A stretch of DNA of 37,994 bases. Origin: CAZRUA01 sp964603125 (lineage in GTDB: Bacteria; Bacteroidota; Bacteroidia; B-17B0; Aurantibacillaceae). The notes beneath the pieces are model-generated. The model did no database searches. It saw nothing but the letters and a program-made list of their open reading frames with translations, and was not told the origin of the DNA. The number at the start of each line of letters is the position of its first letter. Within the stretch, counting starts at the first letter, position 1. Positions 23,371 through 30,563 of the stretch are shown here, one piece after another. Made by a program: the position numbers and the translations under genes. The DNA lies in assembly GCA_964603125.1 (NCBI GenBank), contig CAZRUA010000024.1, positions 1 through 37,994 on the forward strand, read 5' to 3'.

Positions 23371-24010
23371 CATCTCCCATTAAATATTTGGGTTCTTCCC
23401 TAACAACAACAACTGGTTTCTTGGTTTTATTTTTCGATTTTTCTTTTTGAATGGGCTTTCCAGAAGCATCTTTAGTTATTGTATTTATTTGTGCAGGCGT
23501 ATTGGTGCACTTAGTAGGTGCTTTTTTGTTGGTATCCGTAACAATTGTTTGTCCTTTCACAAGCTCTTGCTCTATAACTACTGTATCACCAGTTAGTAGA
23601 ATAGGTTTGTTTTCCGGTACTTTTATTTTGGAAGTATCTTTGTTTGTTGTTGGCTGTTGCACATAAGCAGGCTCGCCCATTGTTTTGTGTTTTTGAGCAT
23701 TAGCATTGCTAGCATTGAATAGCCAAAAACCAAAAGTTAGAAACAATGTAATAGCAAATTTTCTTAGTGGATTGTAGTATTGAATTTTCTCCACAAATTC
23801 TTCTACGCTCATTTCGCTTAATTGGTCTTCTGTGAATCTTCCACATATTTTTTCACCAACATTGTTTTCAAAAAATGTTTTTATTTCATTTTTAGTTTTA
23901 TTACTAAAGTCAATTACTGATTTAGCGCAGCTTTTGCAAAATGCGCCTGTACTTTCAGGAATCATTTTATTCCAATCTTCATGACATGGATTTTCTATTC
24001 GGATATTCAT
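23360..24010 (-). CDS. Cys-module membrane protein, paralogue A
   Basis: The 216-residue protein starts with a module seen at the N-terminus of many Bacteroidota proteins: NPCHEDWNKM, then GAFCKSCAKSVIDF and EKICGRF. It gives a conserved set Cys9, His10, Cys25, Cys28 and Cys56 that could bind Zn or an Fe-S cluster. A single transmembrane helix (about 84-104) ends NANAQ, like a signal-peptidase site, and the tail is rich in Lys, Pro and Thr. The tail holds the short motif MGEPAYVQQ and ends YLMGDVAP. Function is unknown. It is 20 bases downstream of paralogue B, to which it is closely related over the first 105 residues. Confidence 0.8.
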   Translation of the reverse strand: MNIRIENPCHEDWNKMIPESTGAFCKSCAKSVIDFSNKTKNEIKTFFENNVGEKICGRFTEDQLSEMSVEEFVEKIQYYNPLRKFAITLFLTFGFWLFNASNANAQKHKTMGEPAYVQQPTTNKDTSKIKVPENKPILLTGDTVVIEQELVKGQTIVTDTNKKAPTKCTNTPAQINTITKDASGKPIQKEKSKNKTKKPVVVVREEPKYLMGDVAP

Positions 24011-24030
24011 AGCAAATGATTTTAGTTGTT

Positions 24031-24588
24031 TTAATTGGGTTTGCCTGTTTCGTCTTTCGAAGGAGTAATAATTTCAGGATCTCTATATATTACCATTCCA
24101 ACTTTTGTGGGCTGAGGCTCAGGAATGTATTTCGGACCGCCTAAAATTGTTTTTGGTTTTTTAGGTTCTTTTTGTTTAGTAGTATCGGTTGGCGTTTTAA
24201 TTTTACCTTTCACAACTTCTTCTTGTGGATGGTAACTTGGTTTGCCCATTAATTTTGGCTTATTACCTGTTTGAGCATTTAAATTACTGCTTCCAAATAA
24301 CCACATACCAAAGGTTAAAAATAGCGTAATGGCAAATTTTTTGATGGGGTTATAATATTGCAATTTCGTTACAAACTCGTCAACACTCATTTCTGTAAGT
24401 TGGTCTTCGGTAAACCTTCCGCAAACTTCTTTTCCTTTATTGCTTTCAAAAAAGGTTTTAATTTCATTTTTAGTTTTGTTAGTGAAATCAATAACTGATT
24501 TTGCACAACTATTACAAAATGCGCCAGTACTTTCAGGAATCATTTTGTTCCAATCTTCGTGGCATGGTTCTTCAATTCTAACGTTCAT
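24031..24588 (-). CDS. Cys-module membrane protein, paralogue B
   Basis: The 185-residue protein repeats the plan of its neighbour: EEPCHEDWNKM, GAFCNSCAKSVIDF, a Cys in VCGRFTEDQLTEMS, a transmembrane helix (KFAITLFLTFGMWLF) ending LNAQ, and a Pro/Lys-rich tail with MGKPSYHPQ and ILGGPKYIPEP. The first 105 residues are near-identical in pattern; the tails differ, so the pair arose by duplication and the tails drifted. I start at ATG 24588, where the paralogue starts; the longer frame up to 24744 overlaps the divergent gldN. A near -7 box (TATATTTT, minus strand 24627-24620) precedes it. Confidence 0.8.
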   Translation of the reverse strand: MNVRIEEPCHEDWNKMIPESTGAFCNSCAKSVIDFTNKTKNEIKTFFESNKGKEVCGRFTEDQLTEMSVDEFVTKLQYYNPIKKFAITLFLTFGMWLFGSSNLNAQTGNKPKLMGKPSYHPQEEVVKGKIKTPTDTTKQKEPKKPKTILGGPKYIPEPQPTKVGMVIYRDPEIITPSKDETGKPN

Positions 24589-24655
24589 AAGCTTTGATTT
24601 TACATTTAGATGCATGCTGAAAATATATTCCATAAAATAACTGTAACTTTTTTTG

Positions 24656-25534
24656 ATGGCTAACATTATGAATGTAAAAGAAAGATTTATGAATAAAGTG
24701 ATTCTCTTGCTAATGTTGCCATTATTAATGGGACTTAGCGCCAAAGCACAAGTTTTTGATTATGTGTATAAGAAGCAAATAAGCGATAAGGGTTTATACA
24801 CTAATTATAAGCGACCAATTGTATATAATTACGAGCGCGAAGCCGATATGCAATTTAATAAACGCGTTTGGCGAGAAATTGACTTGCGTGAAAAGCAAAA
24901 TTTACCACTTTATTATCCTGTAGATTTGCATCGTACAAGGATTTCTTTATTTCAATTGTTGCAAAAATACATTGCCACGGGCGATATTTATGCTTTTGCC
25001 GACGAAGAATTCTTGGTTCAATACGATAAAGCAAAAGTAAAATCTATGTTGTTTATGTGCGATAGTTTAGAGGAACATGTTGTAATTCCTGAAACAGGTG
25101 AAGATAGCGTTATAATTAGATGGGTTTGCGACTCCACAAGTATTTACCGCAAAGTTTTGAAATATAGATTAAAAGAGGATTGGTTTTTTGATAAACAACG
25201 ATCTGTTATGGAGTGCCGTATAATTGGAATATGCGCTTATGAAATGGTTGAACGTGATGATGAATTCTTTCCAAAGGAATTGTTTTGGGTAAGCTTTGAG
25301 CAATGTCGTCCTTTTTTTGCTAATCATGAAGTGTATAATACTAAAAACGATGTGGAACGAATGACTTATGATGATTTGTTTATGAAACGAAGATTTAGCA
25401 GCAGTATCGTTAAGGAATCAAATGTATATGACAGAGAAATAAACGAATATACCAAAGGACTTTCTGCATTGCTCGAATCGGATAGGGTTAAAGATGATAT
25501 TTATAAGTATGAGCATGATTTGTGGCATTTTTGA
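24656..25534 (+). CDS. gldN: Gliding motility / type IX secretion protein GldN
   Basis: GldN (PorN) is a periplasmic T9SS part that forms a ring with lipoprotein GldK under the outer membrane. The protein has a signal peptide ending LSAKAQ. Diagnostic GldN text follows: KRVWREIDLREKQNLPLYYP, the segment ISLFQLLQKYIATGDIYAFA, a long middle with the YRLKEDWFFDKQRSVMECRI strand, and ELFWVSFEQCRPFFANHEVY. The start is uncertain among ATG 24656, 24668 and 24689; all keep the signal sequence. No gldK, gldL or gldM is next to it, so this is either a displaced core gene or an extra copy. Length is slightly short for the family. Confidence 0.85.
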   Translation: MANIMNVKERFMNKVILLLMLPLLMGLSAKAQVFDYVYKKQISDKGLYTNYKRPIVYNYEREADMQFNKRVWREIDLREKQNLPLYYPVDLHRTRISLFQLLQKYIATGDIYAFADEEFLVQYDKAKVKSMLFMCDSLEEHVVIPETGEDSVIIRWVCDSTSIYRKVLKYRLKEDWFFDKQRSVMECRIIGICAYEMVERDDEFFPKELFWVSFEQCRPFFANHEVYNTKNDVERMTYDDLFMKRRFSSSIVKESNVYDREINEYTKGLSALLESDRVKDDIYKYEHDLWHF

Positions 25535-25605
25535 TTTGATTTATTCCTGTCAACAAATATTTAAACCGCCCATAAATAATATTAAAAACTGTATTATCTT
25601 TTAAG

Positions 25606-25613
25606 TACCTTTG
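25606..25613 (+). promoter_or_regulatory. Promoter -7 box (TACCTTTG) for the ABC ATPase
   Basis: Exact TAnnTTTG match ending seven bases before the ATG at 25621, so transcription should start at or next to the start codon. No -33 TTG is seen. Confidence 0.5.
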
Positions 25614-25620
25614 AGCTACC

Positions 25621-26355
25621 ATGAGCGAGATAATTAGTTTAAAGCATATAGCTAAAAAGTATATCATAGGTTCTGAAGAAATTCATGCACTTAGAGATGT
25701 ATCAGTTGATATTTTTAAAAACGAGTATGTAGCTTTAATGGGACCATCTGGTTCTGGTAAATCAACATTAATGAATATGTTGGGTTGTTTGGATACTCCT
25801 TCTAGTGGCGAGTATGTCTTAAACGGAATTTCAGTTGCCAAAATGATTGATGATGAATTGGCAGAGGTTCGTAATAAAGAAATTGGTTTCGTTTTTCAAA
25901 CCTTTAATTTATTACCTCGTTCAACAGCTCTTGAAAACGTTATGCTTCCTTTAGTTTACGCTGGTATGCCAAAAGCTGCTCGTATACAAAGAGCAACAGA
26001 AGTTCTTGAACAAGTAGGTTTAGGAAATCGAATGACACATAAACCAAATGAATTATCTGGCGGTCAGCGCCAACGTGTTGCTATTGCGCGCGCCTTAGTA
26101 AATAAGCCTGCAATTATTTTGGCCGATGAGCCAACAGGGAATTTAGATTCTAAAACTTCTGTTGAGATTATGGGGCTATTTGAGGAAATCCATAAAAATG
26201 GAAATACAATTATCTTGGTAACTCACGAAGAAGATATTGCATTGCATGCACATCGTATTGTTCGATTAAAAGATGGCTTGGTTGAAACAGACACTGTAAA
26301 TCCAAATCCAATTACCTTTTCAAGCCGTATTTCTCAGTTTCAAGGCAAAGAATAA
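25621..26355 (+). CDS. ABC transporter ATP-binding protein, MacB/LolD/FtsE type
   Basis: The 244-residue ATPase has Walker A GPSGSGKST (41-49), Q-loop VFQTFNLLP, signature LSGGQRQRVAIARAL (from 145), Walker B IILADEP (Asp169, Glu170), D-loop LDSKTS and H-loop His202. The ALMGPSGSGKST and LGCLDTPSSGEY text is that of the MacB/LolD/FtsE class, which drives lipoprotein release or substrate extrusion. No permease lies beside it, and the class often works with permeases encoded elsewhere. I therefore do not name the transport substrate. A FISUMP gene follows 27 bases later with its own -7 box. Confidence 0.93.
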   Translation: MSEIISLKHIAKKYIIGSEEIHALRDVSVDIFKNEYVALMGPSGSGKSTLMNMLGCLDTPSSGEYVLNGISVAKMIDDELAEVRNKEIGFVFQTFNLLPRSTALENVMLPLVYAGMPKAARIQRATEVLEQVGLGNRMTHKPNELSGGQRQRVAIARALVNKPAIILADEPTGNLDSKTSVEIMGLFEEIHKNGNTIILVTHEEDIALHAHRIVRLKDGLVETDTVNPNPITFSSRISQFQGKE

Positions 26356-26360
26356 AATGT

Positions 26361-26368
26361 TACCTTTG
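26361..26368 (+). promoter_or_regulatory. Promoter -7 box (TACCTTTG) for the FISUMP gene
   Basis: Exact TAnnTTTG match ending 14 bases before ATG 26383. The in-frame GTG at 26368 uses the last G of this box and is not a credible start. Confidence 0.5.
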
Positions 26369-26382
26369 TGTTTTATACACCT

Positions 26383-27045
26383 ATGGTCAAGTTATTTTAC
26401 AAACGATTTTCCTTTTCATTTTTCACTGTTTTATTATTTTTAACAGTATTTACTGTTTCATTTAAAATTAAAAATTCTGCTGAGGATTTTAAAACGGTAA
26501 TTATTGGTAACCAAACTTGGATGGCCGAAAACTTAAATGTGAGTAAGTTCAGAAACGGTGATATTATTCCTGAAGCTAATACAAAAGAGTTATGGATTAA
26601 AGCATCGCGAGAGAGAAAACCAGCTTGGTGTTATTATCAAAACAAAACGGCAAATGGTTTAATACACGGTAAACTTTACAATTGGTTTGCAGTAGATGAT
26701 GCTAGAGGTATTGCGCCAGAAGGTTGGCACGTTGCAAGTAATACCGATTGGGATAAGCTAACGGATGCACTTGGAGGTGAAATGGAGGCTGGTGAGAAAT
26801 TGAAGAAATCAAAACCAAACAAAAAGGCTAAAATTGAGCTAAAATCATTTGATGCAACCATGAGTGGAATGTGTGACGAAGAACAAAATTTTTATTTCAT
26901 AAACTTTATTGGATATTTTTGGAGTACAACTCAAATAAGTAGTAATGATGCTTGGGCTAAGTACATTAGTGTTTTCGGAAAATCGTTTAGTAATACTAAT
27001 GATACCAAAACATCTGGTTTTCCTATTCGTTGTGTAAAGGATTAA
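26383..27045 (+). CDS. Exported FISUMP-domain protein
   Basis: The 220-residue protein has an N-terminal hydrophobic segment (FSFSFFTVLLFLTVFTVSF) that acts as signal or anchor. A Fibrobacter succinogenes major paralogous (FISUMP) domain follows. Its hallmarks are VIIGNQTWMAENLNV, GKLYNWFAVDDARGIAPEGW, HVASNTDWDKLTDALGG, GYFWSTTQ and the end GFPIRCVKD. These domains are surface or secreted modules of unknown binding function. No lipobox Cys is present. Start ATG 26383 is preferred to GTG 26368, which is part of the promoter. A T9SS type B protein starts 24 bases downstream, perhaps in one operon. Confidence 0.88.
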   Translation: MVKLFYKRFSFSFFTVLLFLTVFTVSFKIKNSAEDFKTVIIGNQTWMAENLNVSKFRNGDIIPEANTKELWIKASRERKPAWCYYQNKTANGLIHGKLYNWFAVDDARGIAPEGWHVASNTDWDKLTDALGGEMEAGEKLKKSKPNKKAKIELKSFDATMSGMCDEEQNFYFINFIGYFWSTTQISSNDAWAKYISVFGKSFSNTNDTKTSGFPIRCVKD

Positions 27046-27069
27046 GAAGATATTTCTTATCTTTAATTT

Positions 27070-28080
27070 GTGAAATTAACAGTTAAAATTTTTATTCTAT
27101 TTGTTTTTTGTTCGTTGCTTAAAACGAACGGACAGAATTTAATTCCTAATCCTACTTTAGATTTTCATTCGCAATGTCCTCAAAGCAGTTCTCAGTCATT
27201 ATTTGTAGCGGCTCCTTGGGAAGAATTAGTTCCAACTGTTGATTACTATCACAACTGTGCAAGCGAATCATCAGGTAAGGGTAGAACCTGTCCAGGAGAA
27301 GTTGGCATTCATTTATGGTGGGGTGCGCATGTTAATGGTTATCGTGAGTATTTTGGTATTCAACTATCACAACCTTTAGTGGCTGGTAGTGTATATTATG
27401 CTGAGTATTGGGTAAAGCGTGAAAATTCATATATCTACGCTAGCGATGATATTGGTATGTACATAAGAGCAGGTAAACCAACTAGTACAAATTATATCAA
27501 CTATTGGAATTTAGTGCCTCAAATTGAAAACCCACAAGGGCAAATAATTTATAACGATTCAACTTGGACCAAAATATGTGGAACTTACCTTGCGCAAGGC
27601 GGAGAGGATTATATTGTTTTTGGTTGTTTTAAAAATGAATCAAATATTACTTTAGTCAATATAAACCCAAGTGGTGGCGATAGATGCTATTATTACTTTG
27701 ATGATTTTTATTTTGGTTTGGCTAGTCAACTTAATAACACCAATGCTTGCTCTATAAACGATGTTACGCATGATGTGTTTAAATGTAAAGAGGATGGAAT
27801 GGTTTTGCCAAATATTTTCACACCTAATAATGATTCGATAAATGATTATTATCTCCCAGTAACACTTCCAAATCATACCATTGAGAGAATTGAAATGAAA
27901 ATTTATGACCGATGGGGTAAAAAAATTGCTGATATAAAGGAAAGTGAGATACGAGGTTGGGACGGCACACATAACGGCAAAGACATGAACGACGGAATAT
28001 ATTATGTTGTTCTTATTTATTACGAATCTCCCTACGGTTTTGAAGGAAAATTAAAAGGTTTTTTTCATCTATTAAGATGA
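27070..28080 (+). CDS. T9SS type B cargo protein with gliding-motility-associated C-terminal domain
   Basis: The 336-residue protein uses a GTG start and has a signal peptide (MKLTVKIFILFVFCSLLKTNGQ). The middle resembles the jelly-roll opening of many Bacteroidota surface proteins (NLIPNPTLDF, GIQLSQPLVAGSVYYAEYWV, FDDFYFG). The last 90 residues are a type B sorting domain: LPNIFTPNNDSINDYYLPV, IYDRWGKKIADI, GWDGTHNGKDMNDGIYYVVL. It should be exported and held at the cell surface by the T9SS, for which gldN lies 1.5 kb upstream. No ATG lies between the upstream stop and the signal sequence, supporting GTG. Confidence 0.9.
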   Translation: MKLTVKIFILFVFCSLLKTNGQNLIPNPTLDFHSQCPQSSSQSLFVAAPWEELVPTVDYYHNCASESSGKGRTCPGEVGIHLWWGAHVNGYREYFGIQLSQPLVAGSVYYAEYWVKRENSYIYASDDIGMYIRAGKPTSTNYINYWNLVPQIENPQGQIIYNDSTWTKICGTYLAQGGEDYIVFGCFKNESNITLVNINPSGGDRCYYYFDDFYFGLASQLNNTNACSINDVTHDVFKCKEDGMVLPNIFTPNNDSINDYYLPVTLPNHTIERIEMKIYDRWGKKIADIKESEIRGWDGTHNGKDMNDGIYYVVLIYYESPYGFEGKLKGFFHLLR

Positions 28081-28088
28081 TGTATCGG

Positions 28089-28121
28089 TTTGATGCTTTT
28101 TGTGTTTATTCTCTATATTTG
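28089..28121 (+). promoter_or_regulatory. Promoter of the Crp/Fnr gene, TTTG-N21-TATATTTG
   Basis: TTTG at 28089-28092 and an exact TAnnTTTG box at 28114-28121 are 21 bases apart; ATG 28143 is 21 bases after the box. Confidence 0.7.
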
Positions 28122-28142
28122 TTTTCGCGCAATACTATTTAA

Positions 28143-28721
28143 ATGATATCCGAACTAGAGAAGTACATAAACAAATGTGTTAAAATTTCTGAAGCAGAAA
28201 TGGATCAGATTGTTGGCATATTTGAAAGAGTAAAATTCTCTAAAAAAAGTATGCTGCTGCAACATGGTGAAGTTTGCAAGTTCGAGGGATTTATTATTAA
28301 GGGTTGTGTTAAAACTTATTTTATAAATAAAGATGGTGTTGAAGTTATTCTTGCTTTTGCTACCGAAAATTGGTGGGTTAGCGATATAATGAGCTTTCAA
28401 GAACAAACGCCTAGTAATATGTTTATCGAAACATTAGAAGATACTGAGATGCTCGTTCTTACAAAGGCCGCAAAGGAAGAACTTTTAGATAAACATCCAG
28501 TTCTCGAAAAAATGTTTCGTTTAATGATTCAGCGCCATTTGTATTCCTATCAAGAAAGATTATTTGGTAACATAGCACTAACTGCTGAAGAAAGGTACGA
28601 TATTTTTTTAAAGAAGTACCCAGCCTTGCCACAGCGCATTCCGCAGCATTTAATCGCTTCTTATCTTGGTATTTCTGCTGAATTCTTAAGTCGTTTGCGC
28701 GCTAAAAGATCTAAAAAATAA
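28143..28721 (+). CDS. Crp/Fnr family transcriptional regulator
   Basis: The 192-residue protein has a cyclic-nucleotide-binding-like domain (residues 15-115: VKFSKKSMLLQHGEVCKFEG, then FIIKGCVKTYFINKDGVEVI). A dimer helix and a C-terminal winged helix follow (RIPQHLIASYLGISAEFLSRLRAKRSKK, with the recognition helix near 177-187). It lacks the N-terminal Cys cluster of true FNR and has no clear cAMP-binding RSA-type signature. The effector is therefore unknown. It has its own promoter and lies directly before the pirin-YceI pair. A TTGA-N6-TCAA palindrome sits between it and pirin, so pirin is a likely target (inference). Confidence 0.92.
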   Translation: MISELEKYINKCVKISEAEMDQIVGIFERVKFSKKSMLLQHGEVCKFEGFIIKGCVKTYFINKDGVEVILAFATENWWVSDIMSFQEQTPSNMFIETLEDTEMLVLTKAAKEELLDKHPVLEKMFRLMIQRHLYSYQERLFGNIALTAEERYDIFLKKYPALPQRIPQHLIASYLGISAEFLSRLRAKRSKK

Positions 28722-28739
28722 TTTTCTTTTTGTAATTTC

Positions 28740-28753
28740 TTGAACTAGGTCAA
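28740..28753. promoter_or_regulatory. Operator candidate TTGA-N6-TCAA before pirin
   Basis: TTGAACTAGGTCAA is a 14-base palindrome with one mismatched pair (6 of 7 pairs fit). Its centre is 30.5 bases before the pirin -7 box, practically the same placing as the site at 20944-20957. The adjacent upstream gene codes for a Crp/Fnr regulator, the inferred binder. Confidence 0.5.
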
Positions 28754-28776
28754 TGAAAATTGCTTTTCGTTGGGCG

Positions 28777-28784
28777 TACCTTTG
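28777..28784 (+). promoter_or_regulatory. Promoter -7 box (TACCTTTG) for pirin-YceI
   Basis: Exact TAnnTTTG match 19 bases before ATG 28804 and after the in-frame ATG 28753, so 28804 is the true start. No TTG occupies the -33 position. Confidence 0.55.
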
Positions 28785-28803
28785 TATTGTAAATTATTTA
28801 ATC

Positions 28804-29679
28804 ATGGATAGAAAAGATTTTATAAAAAAGGGTTTTTTAGGAACAGCAATGTTTGCCGCAACGGGTGCACTAGGCAATTTATTAAAAAATAGCATTGATG
28901 AACTAACCGAACTTGATGTTGTAGGATTTAATCATATTCCAAATACAAATTCAAAAATTATGGCAAATACAGTTTTACACAAAGCCAGTACTAGAGGTGT
29001 TGCAAACCACGGTTGGCTTAATTCGCATCATACATTTAGTTTTGCAAACTATCATAATCCCGAAAGAATGCATTTTGGTGTTTTAAGGGTTTTAAACGAT
29101 GATATTGTTGAAGCAGGAATGGGTTTTGGCACTCATCCTCATGATAATATGGAAATTATCAGTATCCCTTTGGAAGGCGACCTAGAACACAAAGATAGTA
29201 TGGGAAACACCGCGGTAATTAAAAACGGTGATATTCAGGTTATGAGCGCTGGCACAGGCATTACTCATAGCGAGTACAATAAGAATGCTGATAAGAAAGT
29301 AAAATTTCTTCAAATATGGGTGTTTCCTAATAAACGTAATGTTGAACCTCGATACGACCAAATTACGTTGAAGGAAGTGGATAGAAAAAATAAATTGCAA
29401 CAAATTCTATCACCAAATAAGGATGATGATGGTGTTTGGATTCATCAAAATGCTTGGTTTCATTTGGCAAAGTTTGACAATCAGTTTTCGGTGGATTACA
29501 CATTAAAAGATAAAGCAAACGGAGTTTACGCTTTTATTCTTAGTGGCGATTTTACAATTAATAACCAAGTTCTTAATTCAAGAGATGGACTAGGAATATG
29601 GGATGTAGATACTCTTAAAATTCAGGCTAATTCTCAGGACGCTGAAATATTGCTAATGGAAGTTCCAATGAGTTTATAA
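28804..29679 (+). CDS. Pirin family protein with N-terminal leader
   Basis: Pirins are bicupin metalloproteins; some act as quercetinases or redox-linked regulators, most are unassigned. In these 291 residues the N-terminal cupin ligands are His111 and His113 (GTHPHDNMEII), with His155 and Glu157 in GTGITHSEYN. The text HGWLNSHHTFSFANYHNPERM is diagnostic. Unusual for the family, about 55 residues precede the cupin, starting MDRKDFIKKGFLGTAMFAAT. This looks like a twin-arginine-type or hydrophobic leader, although the pair is Arg-Lys. YceI follows after 38 bases with no promoter between, so the two form an operon. Confidence 0.92.
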   Translation: MDRKDFIKKGFLGTAMFAATGALGNLLKNSIDELTELDVVGFNHIPNTNSKIMANTVLHKASTRGVANHGWLNSHHTFSFANYHNPERMHFGVLRVLNDDIVEAGMGFGTHPHDNMEIISIPLEGDLEHKDSMGNTAVIKNGDIQVMSAGTGITHSEYNKNADKKVKFLQIWVFPNKRNVEPRYDQITLKEVDRKNKLQQILSPNKDDDGVWIHQNAWFHLAKFDNQFSVDYTLKDKANGVYAFILSGDFTINNQVLNSRDGLGIWDVDTLKIQANSQDAEILLMEVPMSL

Positions 29680-29717
29680 ATAAAACAACAAAATAATAAC
29701 AATTAAAAATAAATAAA

Positions 29718-30248
29718 ATGGCAAAATCAATTTGGGCATTAGACCCTACACACTCTGAAGTTGGCTTTAAAGTAAAGCACATGATGTTTACAAATGTTTC
29801 AGGAAAGTTTAATAACATTTCGGTTGCATTAGAAAATGAAAACGACGATTTTTCAACTTCTACCATCGAGTTCAGTGCTGATATTAATTCAATCGATACT
29901 AGTAACTCTGATAGAGATAATCACTTAAAAAGCGCTGATTTTTTCGATGCTGAAACATTTCCAAAGATGAGTTTTAAATCTAACGCTATTCAGCATGTTA
30001 GTGGAAACACTTACAAAGTAAACGGCGATTTAACAGTTAAGAATGTTACAAAGCCAGTTCAATTGGATGTTGAATATAGCGGTTTAATGAAAGATCCTTG
30101 GGGAAATGTTAAAACGGGTTTTTCAATTGAAGGTAAAATTAATCGTAAAGATTTTGGCTTAAGCTGGAATGCAGCTCTTGAAACAGGTGGCGTTTTGGTT
30201 GGAGAAGAGGTAAAATTATTATCTGAAATTCAGTTAGTGAAACAATAA
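29718..30248 (+). CDS. YceI family protein
   Basis: YceI proteins are lipocalin-like barrels that bind isoprenoid or other long hydrophobic molecules. The 176 residues match well: IWALDPTHSEVGFKVKHMM, SGKFNNISVAL, RDNHLKSADFFDAETFPKM, then GDLTVKNVTKPVQLDVEYSG and IEGKINRKDFGLSWN. There is no signal peptide, so it is cytoplasmic, unlike E. coli YceI. It is the second gene of the pirin operon, and the same pair occurs elsewhere in Bacteroidota. A terminator shared with the opposing tRNA-Gln follows. Confidence 0.95.
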   Translation: MAKSIWALDPTHSEVGFKVKHMMFTNVSGKFNNISVALENENDDFSTSTIEFSADINSIDTSNSDRDNHLKSADFFDAETFPKMSFKSNAIQHVSGNTYKVNGDLTVKNVTKPVQLDVEYSGLMKDPWGNVKTGFSIEGKINRKDFGLSWNAALETGGVLVGEEVKLLSEIQLVKQ

Positions 30249-30270
30249 GAATAGCTGAAATAGTAAAACA

Positions 30271-30304
30271 AAAAAGCCCTTTGCATTAGCAAGGGGCTTT
30301 TTGT
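30271..30304. terminator. Bidirectional terminator between yceI-like gene and tRNA-Gln
   Basis: AAAAAGCCC...TTGC pairs with GCAA...GGGCTTTTT around an ATTA loop, with one G-T wobble. T tracts occur in both directions (30298-30302 plus; 30275-30269 as T on minus), so it can stop the plus transcript and the tRNA transcript alike. Confidence 0.75.
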
Positions 30305-30376
30305 TGTCCGACCAGGTTTCGAACCTGGACTCTTCTGAACCAAAATCAGACGTGTTGCCAGTTACACCATCGGACA
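30304..30376 (-). tRNA. tRNA-Gln (anticodon TTG)
   Basis: On the minus strand the acceptor TGTCCGA pairs with TCGGACA over 7 bp. The D arm is GGTGTAACTGGCAACAC, the anticodon arm TCTGA-TTTTGGT-TCAGA puts TTG at 34-36, and the T arm is CCAGG-TTCGAAA-CCTGG. The discriminator is A and CCA is not encoded (ACAA follows). A minus-strand -7 box TATTTTTG lies at 30394-30387. The 187-base gap from here to the DUF2723 gene otherwise holds only that gene's promoter. Confidence 0.95.
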
Positions 30377-30386
30377 ATTTGGGCGA

Positions 30387-30394
30387 CAAAAATA
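30387..30394 (-). promoter_or_regulatory. Promoter -7 box (TATTTTTG) for tRNA-Gln
   Basis: Exact TAnnTTTG match on the minus strand, 10 bases before the 5' end of the tRNA. No -33 TTG is evident. Confidence 0.45.
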
Positions 30395-30536
30395 ATATTT
30401 AAATTCTAATTAAAAAAATTTTATTTCTATTCTTCTAGTTTTCTTTCAAATCTTAAAAAATGTTATTTCAACACTTTTATGGTAATAAACGGCATTAATT
30501 TGTGTTATGCAAGGGCATTAAACTCAATTATTTTCC

Positions 30537-30544
30537 TAAATTCG
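30537..30544 (+). promoter_or_regulatory. Putative -7 box (TAAATTCG) for the DUF2723 gene
   Basis: One base off TAnnTTTG; the same TTCG variant occurs in the rpsF promoter (13882-13889). It lies 19 bases before ATG 30564. Confidence 0.4.
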
Positions 30545-30563
30545 CAACTTATTGTAAAATTCT

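Noticed and set aside
25621..26355. CcmA, the ATPase partner of CcmB
   Set aside because: The sequence is of the MacB/LolD/FtsE class and the gene is about 11 kb from ccmB.
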